A stretch of 64,000 bases of DNA from Planococcus citri (GCF_950023065.1 NC_088679.1:17794001-17858000), one strand, 5' to 3'; counted from the first letter of the stretch, positions 45,986-59,440 are shown. Program-made: numbers and translations. Notes: generated by a model not told the origin, from the sequence alone.

Positions 45986-48169
45986 TTCTCAAGATTTCAT
46001 TCGGATCCGTGCAAAATCCGTGGGCATTATGAACCTATACCTACCTTGAACTGCTGAAAATAATATGTTATTGGCAAAAATGTGAATTTTTCCAGATTCA
46101 AATTCAAGTAAATCAGTCGGAATTGGGGTCCTGAGGCCTGAGGTGGTTCCTTTGGTCGAAGAATTCATTGCGATGATCGGTAGTCCGCCAGAGTTTGATT
46201 GAAAGTCTGTGGATACCAAAGTTGGGATGCTTGTGTAAGATAACTTGCCTATTGAAAATCAGAAGGGGAATAGGTATCAAGCAGAGTGAAATTTTCACCA
46301 CAGAATGAGAGGCAATAGTATGTATGTATGTACAATGTTCATTTCATTCATTATTTTGAAATTTTTTTCCTTCGCATCTTTGATTTATTTTCGTTACCCG
46401 AGGTTTTTTCAAACACTAGTCCTCGGCCTCAGGCTCGGTAGGATTCTCTCATCATCACACAATGATTTCTGATCCCTTTTTCTTCCAAACATCACCACTT
46501 CATAAAAACCATTACCATTCAAACCCACTTTCAAATTTATTGCTTCATCCGGAGACCTTTTCTTTGCTCGTTTTTTTCTCCTCCGCCAAAGACATTTCAA
46601 AACACAGCTCGAACAACAAAGACGTCAACACGTGTCTCGAATACGAGTAATTTTCAAAATAAGACCGGCGGTCGAATAAAATCATTGTTTGGGGGTGTTA
46701 ATCCGCACCAGATGCTTTCTACTATTAACAGTATCCTTTTCCATTGTAAAATTAATTTCCTTAAAAAGAAACAAAAAGCACGATGAACGTGCTCGTTTCT
46801 TGTTTCTCCCAATTCTTCTTTTTTTTTCGCTCTCTAAAAGCGCGTATTGTTTAAGAGTGTCGGCTCGTGGAAAAAACAGCGTGAAGGCTCGCCAATGTAA
46901 CAGGTTCCAGGACCAGGGGTTCGGAAAGGCTTCACTATATCGGAGGCGATATATGAGTTGAGAATATTCACACGTCCAAACAGAGTCGCATGTTGGAGGT
47001 TTTTTCGTAGAATATTACGATGAATCGATTCTCGAAGATTATATATTTTTCGGCGAGGATTGTTTATTAGTACGCGATGTAGCCGCATCGTATGGCGCAT
47101 AACCACGCTCTCTTGTAACGAAATTAAACCTGTTAATAGTCCGTTGCCATATGCGGTGTTATGAATTGAATTGTTGCGACAAATATTGCGTAGGATATCG
47201 AGGTACCTCATACCTATATAACGGCCACGCGTTTTTTCCTCTCTATTTTTTTTATACTTACTTATACGCCGTATATCAGCCCACTCTCGCTAACTAGCTA
47301 ATCTATGGGCAACCGGTTGGTCGGTTTTCTTTTTCAATTAATCTGCTATGTATTACGACTGGCGAATGCCTATTATACTCGTGTCTCAGTCTCTCTCTCT
47401 GTGTAGATACAGCAGCATACGATTACCTTGCATACAATTGGTACAAATTTTGCCAAATTCGCATTCAAATGTCACGTAACATCGTGAAAATGTGTATTTG
47501 TAGATGAAATCAGTGTGTGAGCACTGTGAGCTGAGTAATCATATTTTTTTTGATATCGTTGCTCAGCATTTTCCCCTCATCATTTTGGAACGGAGGGAGA
47601 TCGTGATGTATGAAATTTTAATCGGTCTATGGAACTAAACACTAAACAGGTTCACCTATAGGTACTGATGGTGTCGTTGAACAATGTGAAAATCACGTTT
47701 CAGAGCACCTGGATGCTTCGATAATGTACATTAATATGATCTACGAAGATAAACATCATTAATAAAGTTTATTTTCGACGATACCAATCGTGTAATTAAA
47801 ATTTAATTAAATCGTGTTAGGTATTCCCCCCTCTCAAATTTGAATGTATCAATGATGAAAATAATTCATCAGTTCATCACTAAAAGAATAAGAAATAGGA
47901 AACGGAGGTGTTCGATGTTTTCAAGTGTGTATTTATCGAATTTGGAATAGGTAGTTTTCATATTTATCGTGGGTAGGATTCGTGAAGGATGAAACCAGAA
48001 CGTACCACATCTGGATTAACCATGTGGTAGTTGCTTGTATTCATCTTGGAGTAAAACGGTGAAGGTTGGTAACACTGGATTTATACTCAAGCTCCAGGGT
48101 CATTCCATTTGTCGCATGAGCCTGGTTTTGGCAATTGGGTTCAGGTGCTTTAGTTTTGATAAATATTTT
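45986..48169. other. Intergenic DNA, no gene assigned
   Basis: 46319-46334 is a GTAT microsatellite. 46600-47420 is GC-richer and unique-looking. Its longest frame (46834-47211, minus, 125 codons) resembles no known protein. This stretch is the best regulatory candidate in the intergenic region. Confidence 0.35.
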
Positions 48170-48870
48170 TTTGTAAGCTGAGGACGAAACCAAAGGCTTG
48201 AAGGGGGAAGGATTGAAAAATTACCAATTAACATGAGAAAAAAATGTCAATTTTACAGAATGAAATAAAGGGTTACTACAGTAAAAAAAATGATAAATTT
48301 GTCAATTGATAGGTATATTAATTATGTATTTTTTTAGTACAAAAAGTTTTGAAACCAACTCATAGAAAATCTTTTCATAAATATGAAAACTCAAAACCGT
48401 GGCCAAATTTTATCAAAATTAAGTTCAACTCAAAAATATGCAATTTTCACCCAACTTTAGTCAAAATTTAATTTTAAAAAAATTTCCCAATGTTGATAAT
48501 GTGAGTGAAATACTCCCCAAAATTTTAAAAATCGATCACAGAATTTTCTATTCAATTTGTTTTTTCAACATAATTTCTCTGCAAAATGACAAAAATTAAA
48601 AAATTCCTGAAAACACCCAAATTTTGAATTAAAAAAAAAAGTGATCGAAAACAAAAAATCTCCCACCAGATTTCTCAAAATTCGATGGTAAAGATAGACA
48701 AATTTACTCGAACGAAGCGAGAGAAAAAGCATTCGGAAATTCGTATTTCGAGAAATGAAAAATTCATTATTTTGGCTTCAAAATTATGGAATTTAAACTG
48801 CAAAAAAAAACCAAACGAAGCGAGAGCAAAAGCTTTCGAAAATTTGTATTTTGAGAAGTGAAAAAAAAAC
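48170..48870. repeat. Dispersed repeat shared with 57150-57660
   Basis: Shares with the second site, in the same order, 'gaggacgaaaccaaaggcttg'-type, 'catgagaaaaaaatgt' and 'gaacgaagcgagagaaaaag' segments. It contains an internal ~104-bp repeat with the landmark CGAAGCGAGAG (48714 and 48818). Confidence 0.6.
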
Positions 48871-50789
48871 AAGACCGAGCAAAATTTTTAAGGAATCGTA
48901 TTTTCCTGAATTTATTTTCAAATTATCAGATTCAAATTTTCAAAGTCATAAATTTACTCACTTCAACGTTTTATTTTTTTAAAACTTTGGTGGATTTTCA
49001 AACTTTTCTTCTGAACGATTTGAACAATTTTTAAAAAATGTTGTACAAATCATAAAATTTTCCAATTATAATTGCCAATTTTTCAAATTTTTTTGGAAAA
49101 TTTTTACCATGCAGTCGTCAAAATTATAAAATTTTACAATCTTTGTAGCCAATTTTTCAAATTTTCGAAAAATTTCCAACAAGTTATCAAAATTATAAAA
49201 TTGATTGATTTTTGTAGTCAAAAATATTCCTCAAATTTTTTGGAAAAATCACATCCAAGTTGTGAAATTTTCCGATTTCAAGCAAAATACATATGATAAA
49301 TTTTTGGAAATAGGGACGACTTTTTAAAGAGTTTTTTGGTGGGAGGGGAGGGGGTGGATCCCCAACACTTTCCTGAGTTTTGTCTCTGGTTGTAGGTTCC
49401 ATTATACTCACCCTACATTTTAAGAAAGATGGAAAATTACAATCAATAGCACCCCATCCTCCCTTGGGGCAAGTGGGGTGTTTTTTTTTCAGAAATTGAA
49501 TTTTCTCATCATAATGCTCGTCTTTGAATTCGGATTGTTCGGGACTGTTGCAACTTGGAGAACATTTTCTGGCGGAATTTTAAAGTAGACCGAAAGCAGT
49601 TTCGAAAATTTTCCATCAAAAATGTCAAAAGATGAAAGTTGAGCAGTTTCTTTCGAAACTGAATTATCAAAAGCAATAATTTAAAAATTTGAAGAAAAAA
49701 ATCCAGTAAGCAAAACGTGGGTTTTTCGCACTTGTTTCTACCCAACCTGCTTTGGGAAAAATTGGAAAAATTTCCCAGTTCCAAAAGATACGATAGTACG
49801 AGTATAAATGAGGTTCTGCGTTCACCTGTAGGCCATTGCCCTCAAAATCCAAAACCACTTTCAAGGTTCTACATGAGCAGTCAAAAATTCACAAATCACT
49901 TACGAGTATTTTTTTGAGTAAATAAATAATTGTTGATTTGAAAATTTTTCTTTTCAAATATTTCGCATTAATTATGCCGAAACATCGAAAGATATTATTT
50001 CTGAAGCTCAGGAAATGTTTTGGAACACATCAGTACCAATTTCTGACAATTTTTTGGTTGATTTTTTGAGTAAGTATTTTTTTTAATTTTTTGAAATGGA
50101 GCAATATTGTCAACTGCATTTCAAAATATTTCCCCAGTTTCAGAATTGATATTTTTTTATGTTTCCGCACAATTTGCACGAAAAACTTTGGAGACAAAAA
50201 AAACAAAAATACACGATTTGCAAATTTTTAAACACCCAGCAAAATTCTAAAAGCAGCCTTGAATTTTGGTGGAAATGACCTAAGCTCTTAGTCGACGCAA
50301 ATTCTCAAATGCTATCTCTTGAAACTGGATTATTTTCCCCAAAAATAGTTTGGGTTGGAACAAAAGAAAAACAACTTTCAATTTAAAAAAAAAAAAAAAA
50401 ACTCCTCTTTGAGGACCTATATTTCTCCTCCAGAGGCTCTTCGGAGCTAAAAAAATTTTCTGAGTAACCTTCGATTCAAGATGAACTCTCTACTGAATTA
50501 GGCCAAAATCCTCCAACATTTTTTTTCGCGAACCACCCTAATAGTCACCTCACTGGAGAAGATTCCTCGTTTTTGAACCATATCTCCCTCGCAAATCAAA
50601 TTCAAATGTAAACAATTTTGAATCTTTTTAAATAATTTCGGATTTCCACAAAATTTTACCCTAGTGAAATTCTGGAATTTCCTAAATATTCATGAAGGCT
50701 CTAGCATGCCTTGAAACCATCTTTATTTGAATGACTCATCGTGTTAAAAATTAGGATACACCCAAAATAAAGTCAAGTTTTTTAATTAT
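48871..50789. other. Intergenic AT-rich DNA, no gene seen
   Basis: 'ttttccaattataattgccaatttttcaaatttt' themes recur about three times between 49040 and 49260, suggesting a short degenerate tandem repeat. Nothing else was recognised. Confidence 0.35.
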
Positions 50790-51100
50790 ATTGAGTGAAA
50801 TTTAATGGAAATTTCAATTTTTTAAAAATCTTTGAGGCTTCAGAAGTGCTCAAAATAATTCTAACCCGTTTACAAATTTGCAGGGGGAAGGAAGGGGGTA
50901 AAAAATGGTAGGTACACTTATCAAATTTCAGAGTTCCTAGTGAATTTGGTAAAATGTTGATTTTTTTCCCCTCATTTTTGATCCAAATTTGATTTTTAAA
51001 AATTTACCAAAAATTTAAAAAATGCATTTTAGAACCTGAAATGTCTTGAGATATTATTTTCAAGCTCGTTCGATTCCGTTCTGTCTTCTTGAAAAATTGA
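50790..51100. repeat. Degenerate solo arm of the foldback element at 18516-20268
   Basis: Landmarks in order match that element's right arm: 'gaggcttcagaagtgctcaaaa', 'tttttcccctcatttttga', 'aaaatttaccaaaaat'. It is heavily mutated. Confidence 0.6.
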
Positions 51101-53239
51101 GACCTGCATAGAGCGTTGGTTTGTTTTGAAGTGGGATTTGATTACTTCCATAATCGTCAGCTTAGTCGAGTTGCCCAGTCTCCTATAATTCTTTACATTT
51201 TCAGCCATTTCCGAATCTTTTGACCCATAAATGGTCCGATTTCCAAATATTTGAATGAAAATCCAACCAACTAACCAACCAATTCACCCTTAAAATACGT
51301 ACTATAATCAGTTATGACCTCTCAAAGCTCTTTCACCCATCAGTACTACATAAATTTCACTTAACCAAATTAATACGATGAATACAAAACGTATAAGCAA
51401 GTATACTCGTATGAAAGTCTTAAGTATGCCATTTACGTCATTTCTTTCATCTTATTTATGTATTTCCATTTCGGTCGCATATATGTCATTAGATAAATTG
51501 TCCGATTAATGATAATTACTCGTTGGAGCAAATTATCAGCGAATTGGCCCTGTCTGGTAATTAAAACCAGTATAGATATTTATAACGAACGATGAGGATG
51601 AAGATGTTTACATTTTGATGAAAATTGAAAATTCAACCCAGTTCAATGAACAACAGCAGGCTTCTCAATGCTGTCATATTCAATTCACTTCCTAAAGTCA
51701 GTATTCATTATTCAAGTATGTACGAGTACCTCTACCTACCTTCCATGCGATATCCTACCTACAAAAAAAATAAACGTCTACCTTATCGTACGTAATTACA
51801 AACTACCGAGAAGCAGCTATATACATTTTTCGCTCTCTCTACAAGCAACACTGTGTTTCGTAACAGGTATCCACACGTTGCAGAGACATTGTCTCTCTCT
51901 AATCATATCCTATCTCTTCGCGTGCATATTATTACTGCCTAACAACGCCGCAGACGTGTTTAGCTGCGAATGAATGGCTGTGTCGCGTGTACTACACTGA
52001 AAATGATACGAAGATAATTTACCGGTTTCTTTAATCGTTTTTCTTATCAAAGGCTTATTAGTTCTTTTTTTCTAGTTCTAATTAATGTGTCGTGAAGTAA
52101 ACTAACTTGTCAGTTTAGTGGTGTTGGAAAATTTTCAAAAGTGAATCACTGAGAAAATACGTATACAATTTGAAGTGAGTACAGACCTTTTTTTTCACAC
52201 TATTTTTAGCATTTTTTATTTTGACATAATTTACGTAAAGTCTGAAAAATGCTCGAGTGCAAAGTTTTTTTTAAAAGTGATTTTTTTTTTCAATTTTACA
52301 GAAAATTAAAAGTTATACCTACCTACCTATTGCTTTTGTGTTCTGATTTTTTTTTAATAGGTATAAAACATTTTCAAAAAAAACACCGATTATCTAAAAC
52401 AAAAATAACCTAATTGGTCATTTTTATTTCACTCTCATCAAAAAAAGTGATTTGAATTTTCCGTTGATTTTCAACAATGTAAATTTTCAAATTTGAATTT
52501 GACAGGTTTTTTTTTTTGTTATCATAAAAAAAGTGATTGAAATAAAAAAATTAATAATTTGGCAAAAATCATTCATTTGGGGAGGGGGGGTGTTTATAAT
52601 TACTAGAAAGAGAGTAATAAATTTTTCTATTTCGGTGGGGTTGTCAGAGTCGAGCAAAAAGTGGTGATACAGAGCTCTGGAAAAATACTGCTGAGGGGGG
52701 AGGGGGGTCATTTTTCTCATTTTCCATAAAATGAATTGAATTTTCGGCTAGAAGTTTCGTTCCTCTTCCTCCTCCCTCCCCCTCACTTTCTTTTCCTCGC
52801 TCCTCCTTCCTCTCTCTACATTGAAGTAAAAAAATAAAATCTACCTTTACAAAAAAAATTATGTTACAGACATTGGAAACCAAAAATAAATAAAATGAAA
52901 AATATCACCATAAAAAAAGTAATTTTAAAATTTGCTACAATAAAATTTTTGTTCAGATTTCAGAATTTTCATTCCTCCCTCCCTCGAAAAACTGAGGGTA
53001 AAAAAATTGAATCTACCCACAATAATAAAATCAAAAAACAAAAAAAAAAACTTTAAAAATCAGGAATTCAATTTTGGAGCATTTTTTTTACTCAAACAAA
53101 TAAAATGTTTGTTCGATTATTTCCATTTTATATGTAATTTGAAATTTCGTGTTCCTTACTCCCTCCCTCACCCCTCCCCCCATCCCCTCCCCCCTTGACA
53201 CGAACAATTACCTAGTGAAAAAAATGATTATATTTGAAG
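51101..53239. other. Intergenic DNA, no gene seen
   Basis: 51400-52130 looks unique, with TACCTACC motifs. 52750-52820 and 53155-53195 are long C/T-rich tracts (CTCC, CCCTCC). No protein similarity was seen. Confidence 0.35.
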
Positions 53240-55140
53240 AAAATATTCGTAATGTTGGTTCCAGGGAACTAAATATCTATTTAAATTCGTAAATTTGAAC
53301 AAAATTCTGTGATAAGTAAATTTTTAGAATCAAGATGACCAAATATCCAGTATTTTGAAAAAAATTGAAATAGAATTAAAAATTTTCCTCGAAAAATAGA
53401 TACATAAAATATTTCCAGATATGAAAAAAAATTCAAACTCAAATTACAATTTCTAAAAATTTGTATATTATTTTGAATGTAAAAAAAGTGAACGTTCAAA
53501 AAGTCTGAAAAAAAAAACGCACAAGCAGGACATTTTGAAGAATCAGCATTTGACATTTTTGGTCTGGTGGGGGTTGCAACATGCTCTATTGATTTAACTT
53601 TGTTTCCTTCAAATCAGAGAGGTTCAGTTCAAATTCCCAGACATTGGAAAAAATTATTTAAACTCAAACTTCAATTTCTAATTTTTTTAAAAATTTGAAT
53701 GAAAAAAAATGGACGTTCATTGAAAAAATACATGAGCAGGGCATTTTGAAGAATCAGAATTTGAAATTTTGGTCAATGGTGGTTTCAAGACATGCTTATT
53801 GATCTGACTAAGTTTTCTTCAAATCTGAGAGGATCAGTTCAAATTTCCAGATATTGAAAAAAATTAGTAACTCAAATTTCAATTTCTAGAATTTTCTAAA
53901 TTTTGAATTAAAAAAAGTGAATGTTCAAAAATTTTTAAAAAAATACGTCTTGAGCAGAGCATTTTGAAGACTCAGCATTTGAAATTTTGGTCATGGAGGT
54001 TTCAATACATGTCCAATTTATCTAGTTCGGTTTGCTTCAAATCTGAGAAGACCAGTGCAAATTTTCAGATATTAAAAAAATTATTTAAACTCAAATTTCG
54101 ATTTCTAAAACTTTCTAGATTTTGAATTGAAAAAAGTGTGAACGCTCAAAAAATTTTAAAAAATACATGAGCAGGACATTTTGAAGAATCAGCCTTTGAA
54201 ATTTTGGTCAATTGATCTGACTTTGTTTTCTTCAAATCTGAAAGGATCAGTTCAAATTTTCTCCCCTCCCCTCCTTCCTCCTATGAAGAGAGTACCTTTT
54301 TTTTCCAAAAAAAAAAGTCAAAAATGAGTTTTTTACAAAACAGAAGTTTTCTTGATGAAAAAGCCCGCCTACTTCCCCTCCCCCTCAAAATGATAATTTC
54401 GTTTTCAAAAAAAAAAAAAAAATTGAAACAGTTATTTCTGAGAAAGTTTTTTCAAATTTGTAGTTTTCAATTTATTTAAACTCAAATTACAAACTCTAAA
54501 ATTTTTAATATTCGAATTTAAAAAATGAACGTTCAAAATTTTTTGAAAAAATTACATAAATAGGGCATTTTGAAGAATCAGCATTTGAAATTTTGGTCAA
54601 TGAGGGTTTCAAGACATGCTGTATTGATCTGGTTTGGTTTCCTTCAAATCTGAAGGGATCAGTTCAAATTTTCCCCCTCCCCTCCTTCCTCCTCTGAAGA
54701 GAGTACCTTTTTTCAAAAAAAAGAGTCAAAAATGAGTTTTTTACAAAACAGAAGTTTTCTTGATAAAAAAAACCCACCTCCTCCCCCCCTCAAAATGATA
54801 ATTTCGTTTTCAAACAAAAAAAAAATTGAAAAAGTTATTTCTGAGAAATTTTTTAAAATTTATGTACTTTTCAATTTATTTAAACTCAAATTACAAACTC
54901 TAAAATTTTTAAAATTCGAATTTAAAAAATGAACGTTCAAAAAATTCAAAAAAATTACATAAATAGGGCATTTTGAAGAATCAGCATTTGAAATTCATGG
55001 TCAATGGGGATGGGGGTTTCAAAACATGCTCTATTGATTTGGCTTGGTTCACTTCAAATCGGAAAGAATCAATTCAAATTTCAAAAGGTTTCCTTGCACC
55101 TTTCTTTCCACCTCAAATAAACACATTTGTTTCAATACTC
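53240..55140. repeat. Tandem array whose unit grows from ~216 bp to ~395 bp
   Basis: The landmark CATTTTGAAGAATCAGCATT recurs near 53531, 53742, 53960, 54177, 54566 and 54969. The first spacings are 211, 218 and 217, the last two 389 and 403. The longer units contain an extra CCCCTCCCCTCCTTCCTCC stretch with a poly-A-rich segment. Further landmarks are 'atgaacgttcaaaa' and 'cttcaaatctgagagga'. Confidence 0.88.
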
Positions 55141-55922
55141 CAAAAAAAAAAAAAAAACTGATAATGATCATTTCGTTATTTTGTCTCATTGAATCAAATT
55201 GTCATAATGAAAAATACGTCTCGATTCACATTTCGGTTCGTTATTTTGTTCACGTAATTGGCTCGATTTATTTCACCTGCACCTCTCTTCCCTCCAAATG
55301 TGTTCGAAAAAGACCCGAGTAAAAGATAAATTACCATAATTATCAACGATTTGCTTCCAATATCCAATTTATTATATCATATTTAATTCTTCATTTACCA
55401 AACTGAATCATTCTCATTGTCAGTCTCAGTGCTCCAAAATTTGATCCAATCAACTCCTTCAAATGCTCAATACTTATATTAATCTCACTATGCACTTGAA
55501 ATTATTAAAGGTACCTAAATACTCTCAAATATATAAGAATATTCGAAAGCCAACTAATGATGTAATCTTTATGCTTAGGTTTGTTTGGAAATTATCGCTG
55601 TGTCGGTTGTGTTTGGCTGCCGAAGCTCGAATGCGTCTATTTTTAAAGTTGCATGTACTTCGCCGGCTCCGTTCATCTCGAGAAGGCAAAATAGGACACG
55701 ATCGTTGAGTCAGTACGTCGAGTCGATTTTTTTGACTGCCGGCCAGTTTCCGAAAAACCTGAAAAGCGGACATATTTTCGAGGGAAAAAACCCCCAACAC
55801 GAATTTCCACCTCTCAAACGATGAAAGTTTTACGCGATGTGTGATTGAATAAAAATATAAAAGTTCGACTTGGATCGATTGTGTGTTTTTTTTACAAGTT
55901 CGATTTCAATTTTTCGAGTATA
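55141..55922 (+). promoter_or_regulatory. Probable promoter and 5' UTR of the integrin gene
   Basis: 55580-55830 is markedly GC-richer and unique-looking compared with the upstream array and immediately precedes the integrin start codon. An arthropod-style initiator TCAGT occurs at 55709-55713; no TATA box stands out. The transcription start is not established. Confidence 0.4.
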
Positions 55923-56119
55923 ATGTCGAGAAAATCGTGTAGTGATGGTGCGTTTGGTTGGCGAACGTTTCGCGTAATTTGTTCGATTCTGGTTATTTTC
56001 GTGGTTAATTTTATCGAAGCTTTTAATGTGGATTTACCAAGTGCTGTTTTATACCATGGTACTAGTCAATCGATGTTTGGATTCACCGTCGCTGAGTACA
56101 AAGAAGACGGCAGAAGCTG
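55923..56119 (+). CDS. Integrin alpha subunit (alphaPS1-like), first coding exon
   Basis: MSRKSCSDGAFGWRTFRV is followed by the hydrophobic core ICSILVIFVVNF and a cleavage-like IEA. Then comes FNVDLPSAVLYHG and SMFGFTVAEYKEDGRSW. FN-D---P---G----FG-SVA--- is the invariant start of the first beta-propeller blade of integrin alpha chains. The donor is GTGAGT after TG, splitting the Trp codon (phase 2), where WLLVGAP-type sequence should follow in the next exon. An in-frame Met further upstream (55845) would bury the signal sequence, so 55923 is preferred. Integrin alpha chains pair with beta chains at the plasma membrane and bind extracellular matrix. The AEY/AEH pattern favours the laminin-binding alphaPS1 (mew) type, but one exon is thin evidence for subtype. 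Confidence 0.8.
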
Positions 56120-57149
56120 GTGAGTGATTTTCGATGGTTGTTAATATTAATCGTCGAGGTGTCGGCCAAACATCTATGTATCTACTTTGCCTATAGAACA
56201 CGTTTCAAGGGGGTGAAGAAGAAGGGCCATGTACGTGTTTCCTTTCATAGGTGTTTTATTTCCTATTTACGTATGTCGGCTACTGTTTCTTTCTCATCTT
56301 TGAGTCTAGCTGACTCAGTACGAGGTACGTGTCGAATTATTTCAATCGACTTTCAAACATTGTAAATCATTCGATAAACATAAATTTTCTCTCGCTTCTT
56401 ATACACCGCGCCATTGTAAATCGATACACATTGGAATTGAAAAAATAATGTAAACAAATGGTTTCTTAGCCTAACTCAACTGAGAGAGATAAGATAATAC
56501 GTGTAGCTAAATTTACACTTGAGAGAATAAGATTGTACTGAAATAATAGGTACTTGTGGTGAAATGCTCTTTATCGAAATAGGAATAAAGAGTATGTGAT
56601 CTTATGTGGAAAAGTTCACGTGTTTATCATATTATCATTATCACGTTAAAAAGGCGATCGATGATGTTTTCATGCTGGGATCTCGTATACAGGACCTATA
56701 CACTTTATTAGTAGGTAGAGAATCATGCAGATGTTTTTTTGCCTCACGAGATACTACAAGTACGTGTTGATTTTTTGAAGTTTTTTTTTTTATTATTTTC
56801 GTGGTGATCGCGGTTTAATTTACGATAGGGTTTTATTGCAAACACACGTCCGAAAAGCTGGAAGGTGCACCGGATGGCACGTACTTGGATGTACGAGAAT
56901 GGCGAACGTTTGTCGCAATTTCAATCACCGTTAAGAATACGTATGCCTACAAAAGGAGATGTTGGCATGGTGAAGAAGTTTTTTGGAATTGGAAAAAAAA
57001 CGACAAAGAAACAGAATCAAAGCGAACATTGTGTGAAACGATATGAGTTTTAAGTATCACTGGGCACTGGACAGTGAAGATGCATTCATTTGAAAAAGGA
57101 CTCGTGGAGAGATTGTCGATCAATAATTCTAATGATCGAGGTTTGATGA
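56120..57149 (+). other. Start of the first integrin intron
   Basis: Unique-looking sequence with no second exon that fits. A frame near 56831-57047 contains GAPDGT but lacks the expected LLVGAP and FG context. Confidence 0.4.
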
Positions 57150-57660
57150 ATCTGGGATTGTAGCCCAAGGAGGAAACTAAAGGTTTGTTTGGGAGGGTGT
57201 GTAATCGAAAATTTGTCGACTGATATGAGAAAAAATTGTGATTTTGCCGCATGAAAACGAAATACTAGAAAACAATTCTTGCAGTTGACATTATTTACAG
57301 GCAGGTCTTCTTATAGCCTACCATGGCTCATAAAAAATTTTCGTTTTTCCTGTTAAATTTTTAAAAGCATCAAACATGGAATTTTTTATTTTGTAAATAG
57401 GTTAGGTTAGGTTATGATGATTTTTTAGAAATTCCGAGCTTGAAAAAAAAAACAAAATAGACCCAAACGAACTGAAGGAAAAAACTTTCAGAAATTCGTG
57501 TTTTGGTAGATCAAAGATCTATGTTTTTTTCATATGAAGAGTTTGATTTTTTTGCTTTCAAAATTTTAGAATTTGATGTTGTTTTTTTTTTTGAAAATTC
57601 CAACTTCGAAAAAAAAGCAAACAGGCCCGAACGAACAGGACCCCAAAATACACCTACAGC
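57150..57660. repeat. Dispersed repeat shared with 48170-48870
   Basis: Same ordered landmarks as the first copy ('gaggaaactaaaggtttg', 'gatatgagaaaaaattgtga', 'aacgaactgaaggaaaaaa', 'tttgctttcaaaattttagaat'). Diverged; one direction only. Confidence 0.55.
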
Positions 57661-58929
57661 CAAAATTTCAAGTGCCGAAATTCAGTTTTTGATTGTTGAC
57701 GAATTTTTGAAAACTCAAACTTGACTTGACTCGAAATAGAAAAAAAAAATTCACCAAATTGACCTAGAGAGCAGAAATTCTGTTTGTAGTTTATTTTCTG
57801 TCTTCTGAGTTGATTGGCGATGGTTTCGAACCAATCTGGAGCCTCCAGCGGATTTTCAGATTCTCTCCCCCTCTCAAGAAAAAATGGAGGTTATGGGGTA
57901 TGTGAGTTGGAGTTACAGCAAGTCAATATTTTTCAAAAAAAAATGAAAAGCAGATCATTTCACATTACTTTCTTTTTTACTGTGAACTATTTTTTAATGG
58001 TCGTTTTCCCATCAGAAAAAAATTCAAGGGGGACAGAAAACTGGATTCGTAGGTCATTTTCAACTTCTAGAGTTTCAAGCAGTTCAAGAAACTTGAGCAC
58101 TAGCATTTAAATTGTTGTTTTTTTTTGAAACTTGAAAATTAAAAAATTTGCAGGAGACTGCAGCAGAATAAGGGCTCAAAATGACCCACCAATTAATTTT
58201 ACAGGTAAAAAATCGACAACGCAAATCATTAATTTTTCTTGCAACAGCTTAAGATTTAATTGACCTTTATTTCAAGAATTTACGCAAAAATGTATTGAAA
58301 AAAATCACAAAAATCGGTGCTGAATTTCATTCAAGTCATTTTCATGACCTGCTTCGATTTGACCAAATTTATATTTTTATCTTGGAAAAATAATTTTAAA
58401 AAATTAATTCGTAAAAAATGTTTAAAATTTTGAAAGTTAGCATGATGATGTATTTTTGAATGCTTTTTACATGATGGATTTTTCCAAACACGAGTTCAAA
58501 CATTTTTTTGCCAGTTAAGATAATGTAGAGCTACTCACTTCCTCTGATATAAAAATTATGGATTAGAACCAGGATGTACATATAGAAACACAGATATTAA
58601 AAAGTTTCATCTGAATCAATTTTAAAAAGTAATGAGGAAAGTTAATTTCACGCAGGGCTGGCGTACTTTCATTTTTTTCGCCTGTGCTAGAGAGACCCCC
58701 CCCCCCACATTATTTTAGTTTTTTGAAAACACAATTATTGGAAAAGTAAGTAGGTGATATTTTTTTTTTGAAATTTATACTTCTGGTGTAAAATGGAGTT
58801 CTCAAAAAAATGAGCATTCTTGTGAAAATATAGAATTTCATTGGCAAGAATCGGGCAAATTTTGTGACAAAAAATTTCAAATTATAAATTTTTTGTAAAA
58901 AAAAAAAAAAAATTGGAAATGTTTGGTAG
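57661..58929. other. Integrin intron, no gene seen
   Basis: A single CTGGAGCCTCCAGC unit with its 'cgaaccaatctgg' lead-in lies at about 57825-57850, a stray member of the family arrayed at 35.7-37.6 kb. C11 at 58696-58706. Confidence 0.4.
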
Positions 58930-59440
58930 AAATCTGTATTTTGGAAGAAAAAACGAATTTGGCAGAAAAAATCAATTGTTGGCAAAAATGCGCGTAAAAA
59001 TAAAAATTTTTTGGTCAATATGTGATTTTTCTTTAAAAAAGTCTATTTTTGGCAAAAACGAGCACTTTGGTAGAAAAATATAGATTTTTATGGAAAAATT
59101 CTCATTTTTGGCGGAATTTGGCAGATAAAATCAATTGTTGGCAAAAATGCTATGGTTGAAAATTTTTGTTAGATACTTGATTTTTTTTGTAAAAAGTCAA
59201 TTTTTGGCAGAAACGAGTATTTTGGCATATGTGTCGTATAAACGACGATTTTTTGGGAAATGCGCATTTTTGGCAGATTTTGGCATAAAAATCATTGTTG
59301 GCAACAATGCGCGTGAAAATGAAAATTTTGGTCAAATATGTGATTTTTTAAGTCAATTTTTGGCAAAACCGAATAACTTTTGGCAGAAAAACAAAATTTA
59401 TGGAAAAAACAGGAAGGTGTTTCCTAATTTTTTTTGGCAA
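58930..59440. repeat. Tandem repeat, ~160-bp unit, three copies
   Basis: TCAATTGTTGGCAAAAATG or variants recur at about 58972, 59131 and 59291, with 'tttggtcaatatgtgattttt' and 'tttttggcaaaaacgag' at matching offsets. The GGCAAAA theme links it to the 14-16 kb and 31-32 kb repeats. Confidence 0.75.

Noticed and set aside
46834..47211. 125-codon minus-strand frame
   Set aside because: Reads like no known protein, and no signal or domain was found; kept only as unique intergenic sequence.
56831..57047. Frame containing GAPDGT as integrin exon 2
   Set aside because: The integrin family needs WLLVGAP followed by a propeller blade; surrounding residues do not fit and there is no convincing acceptor in the required phase.
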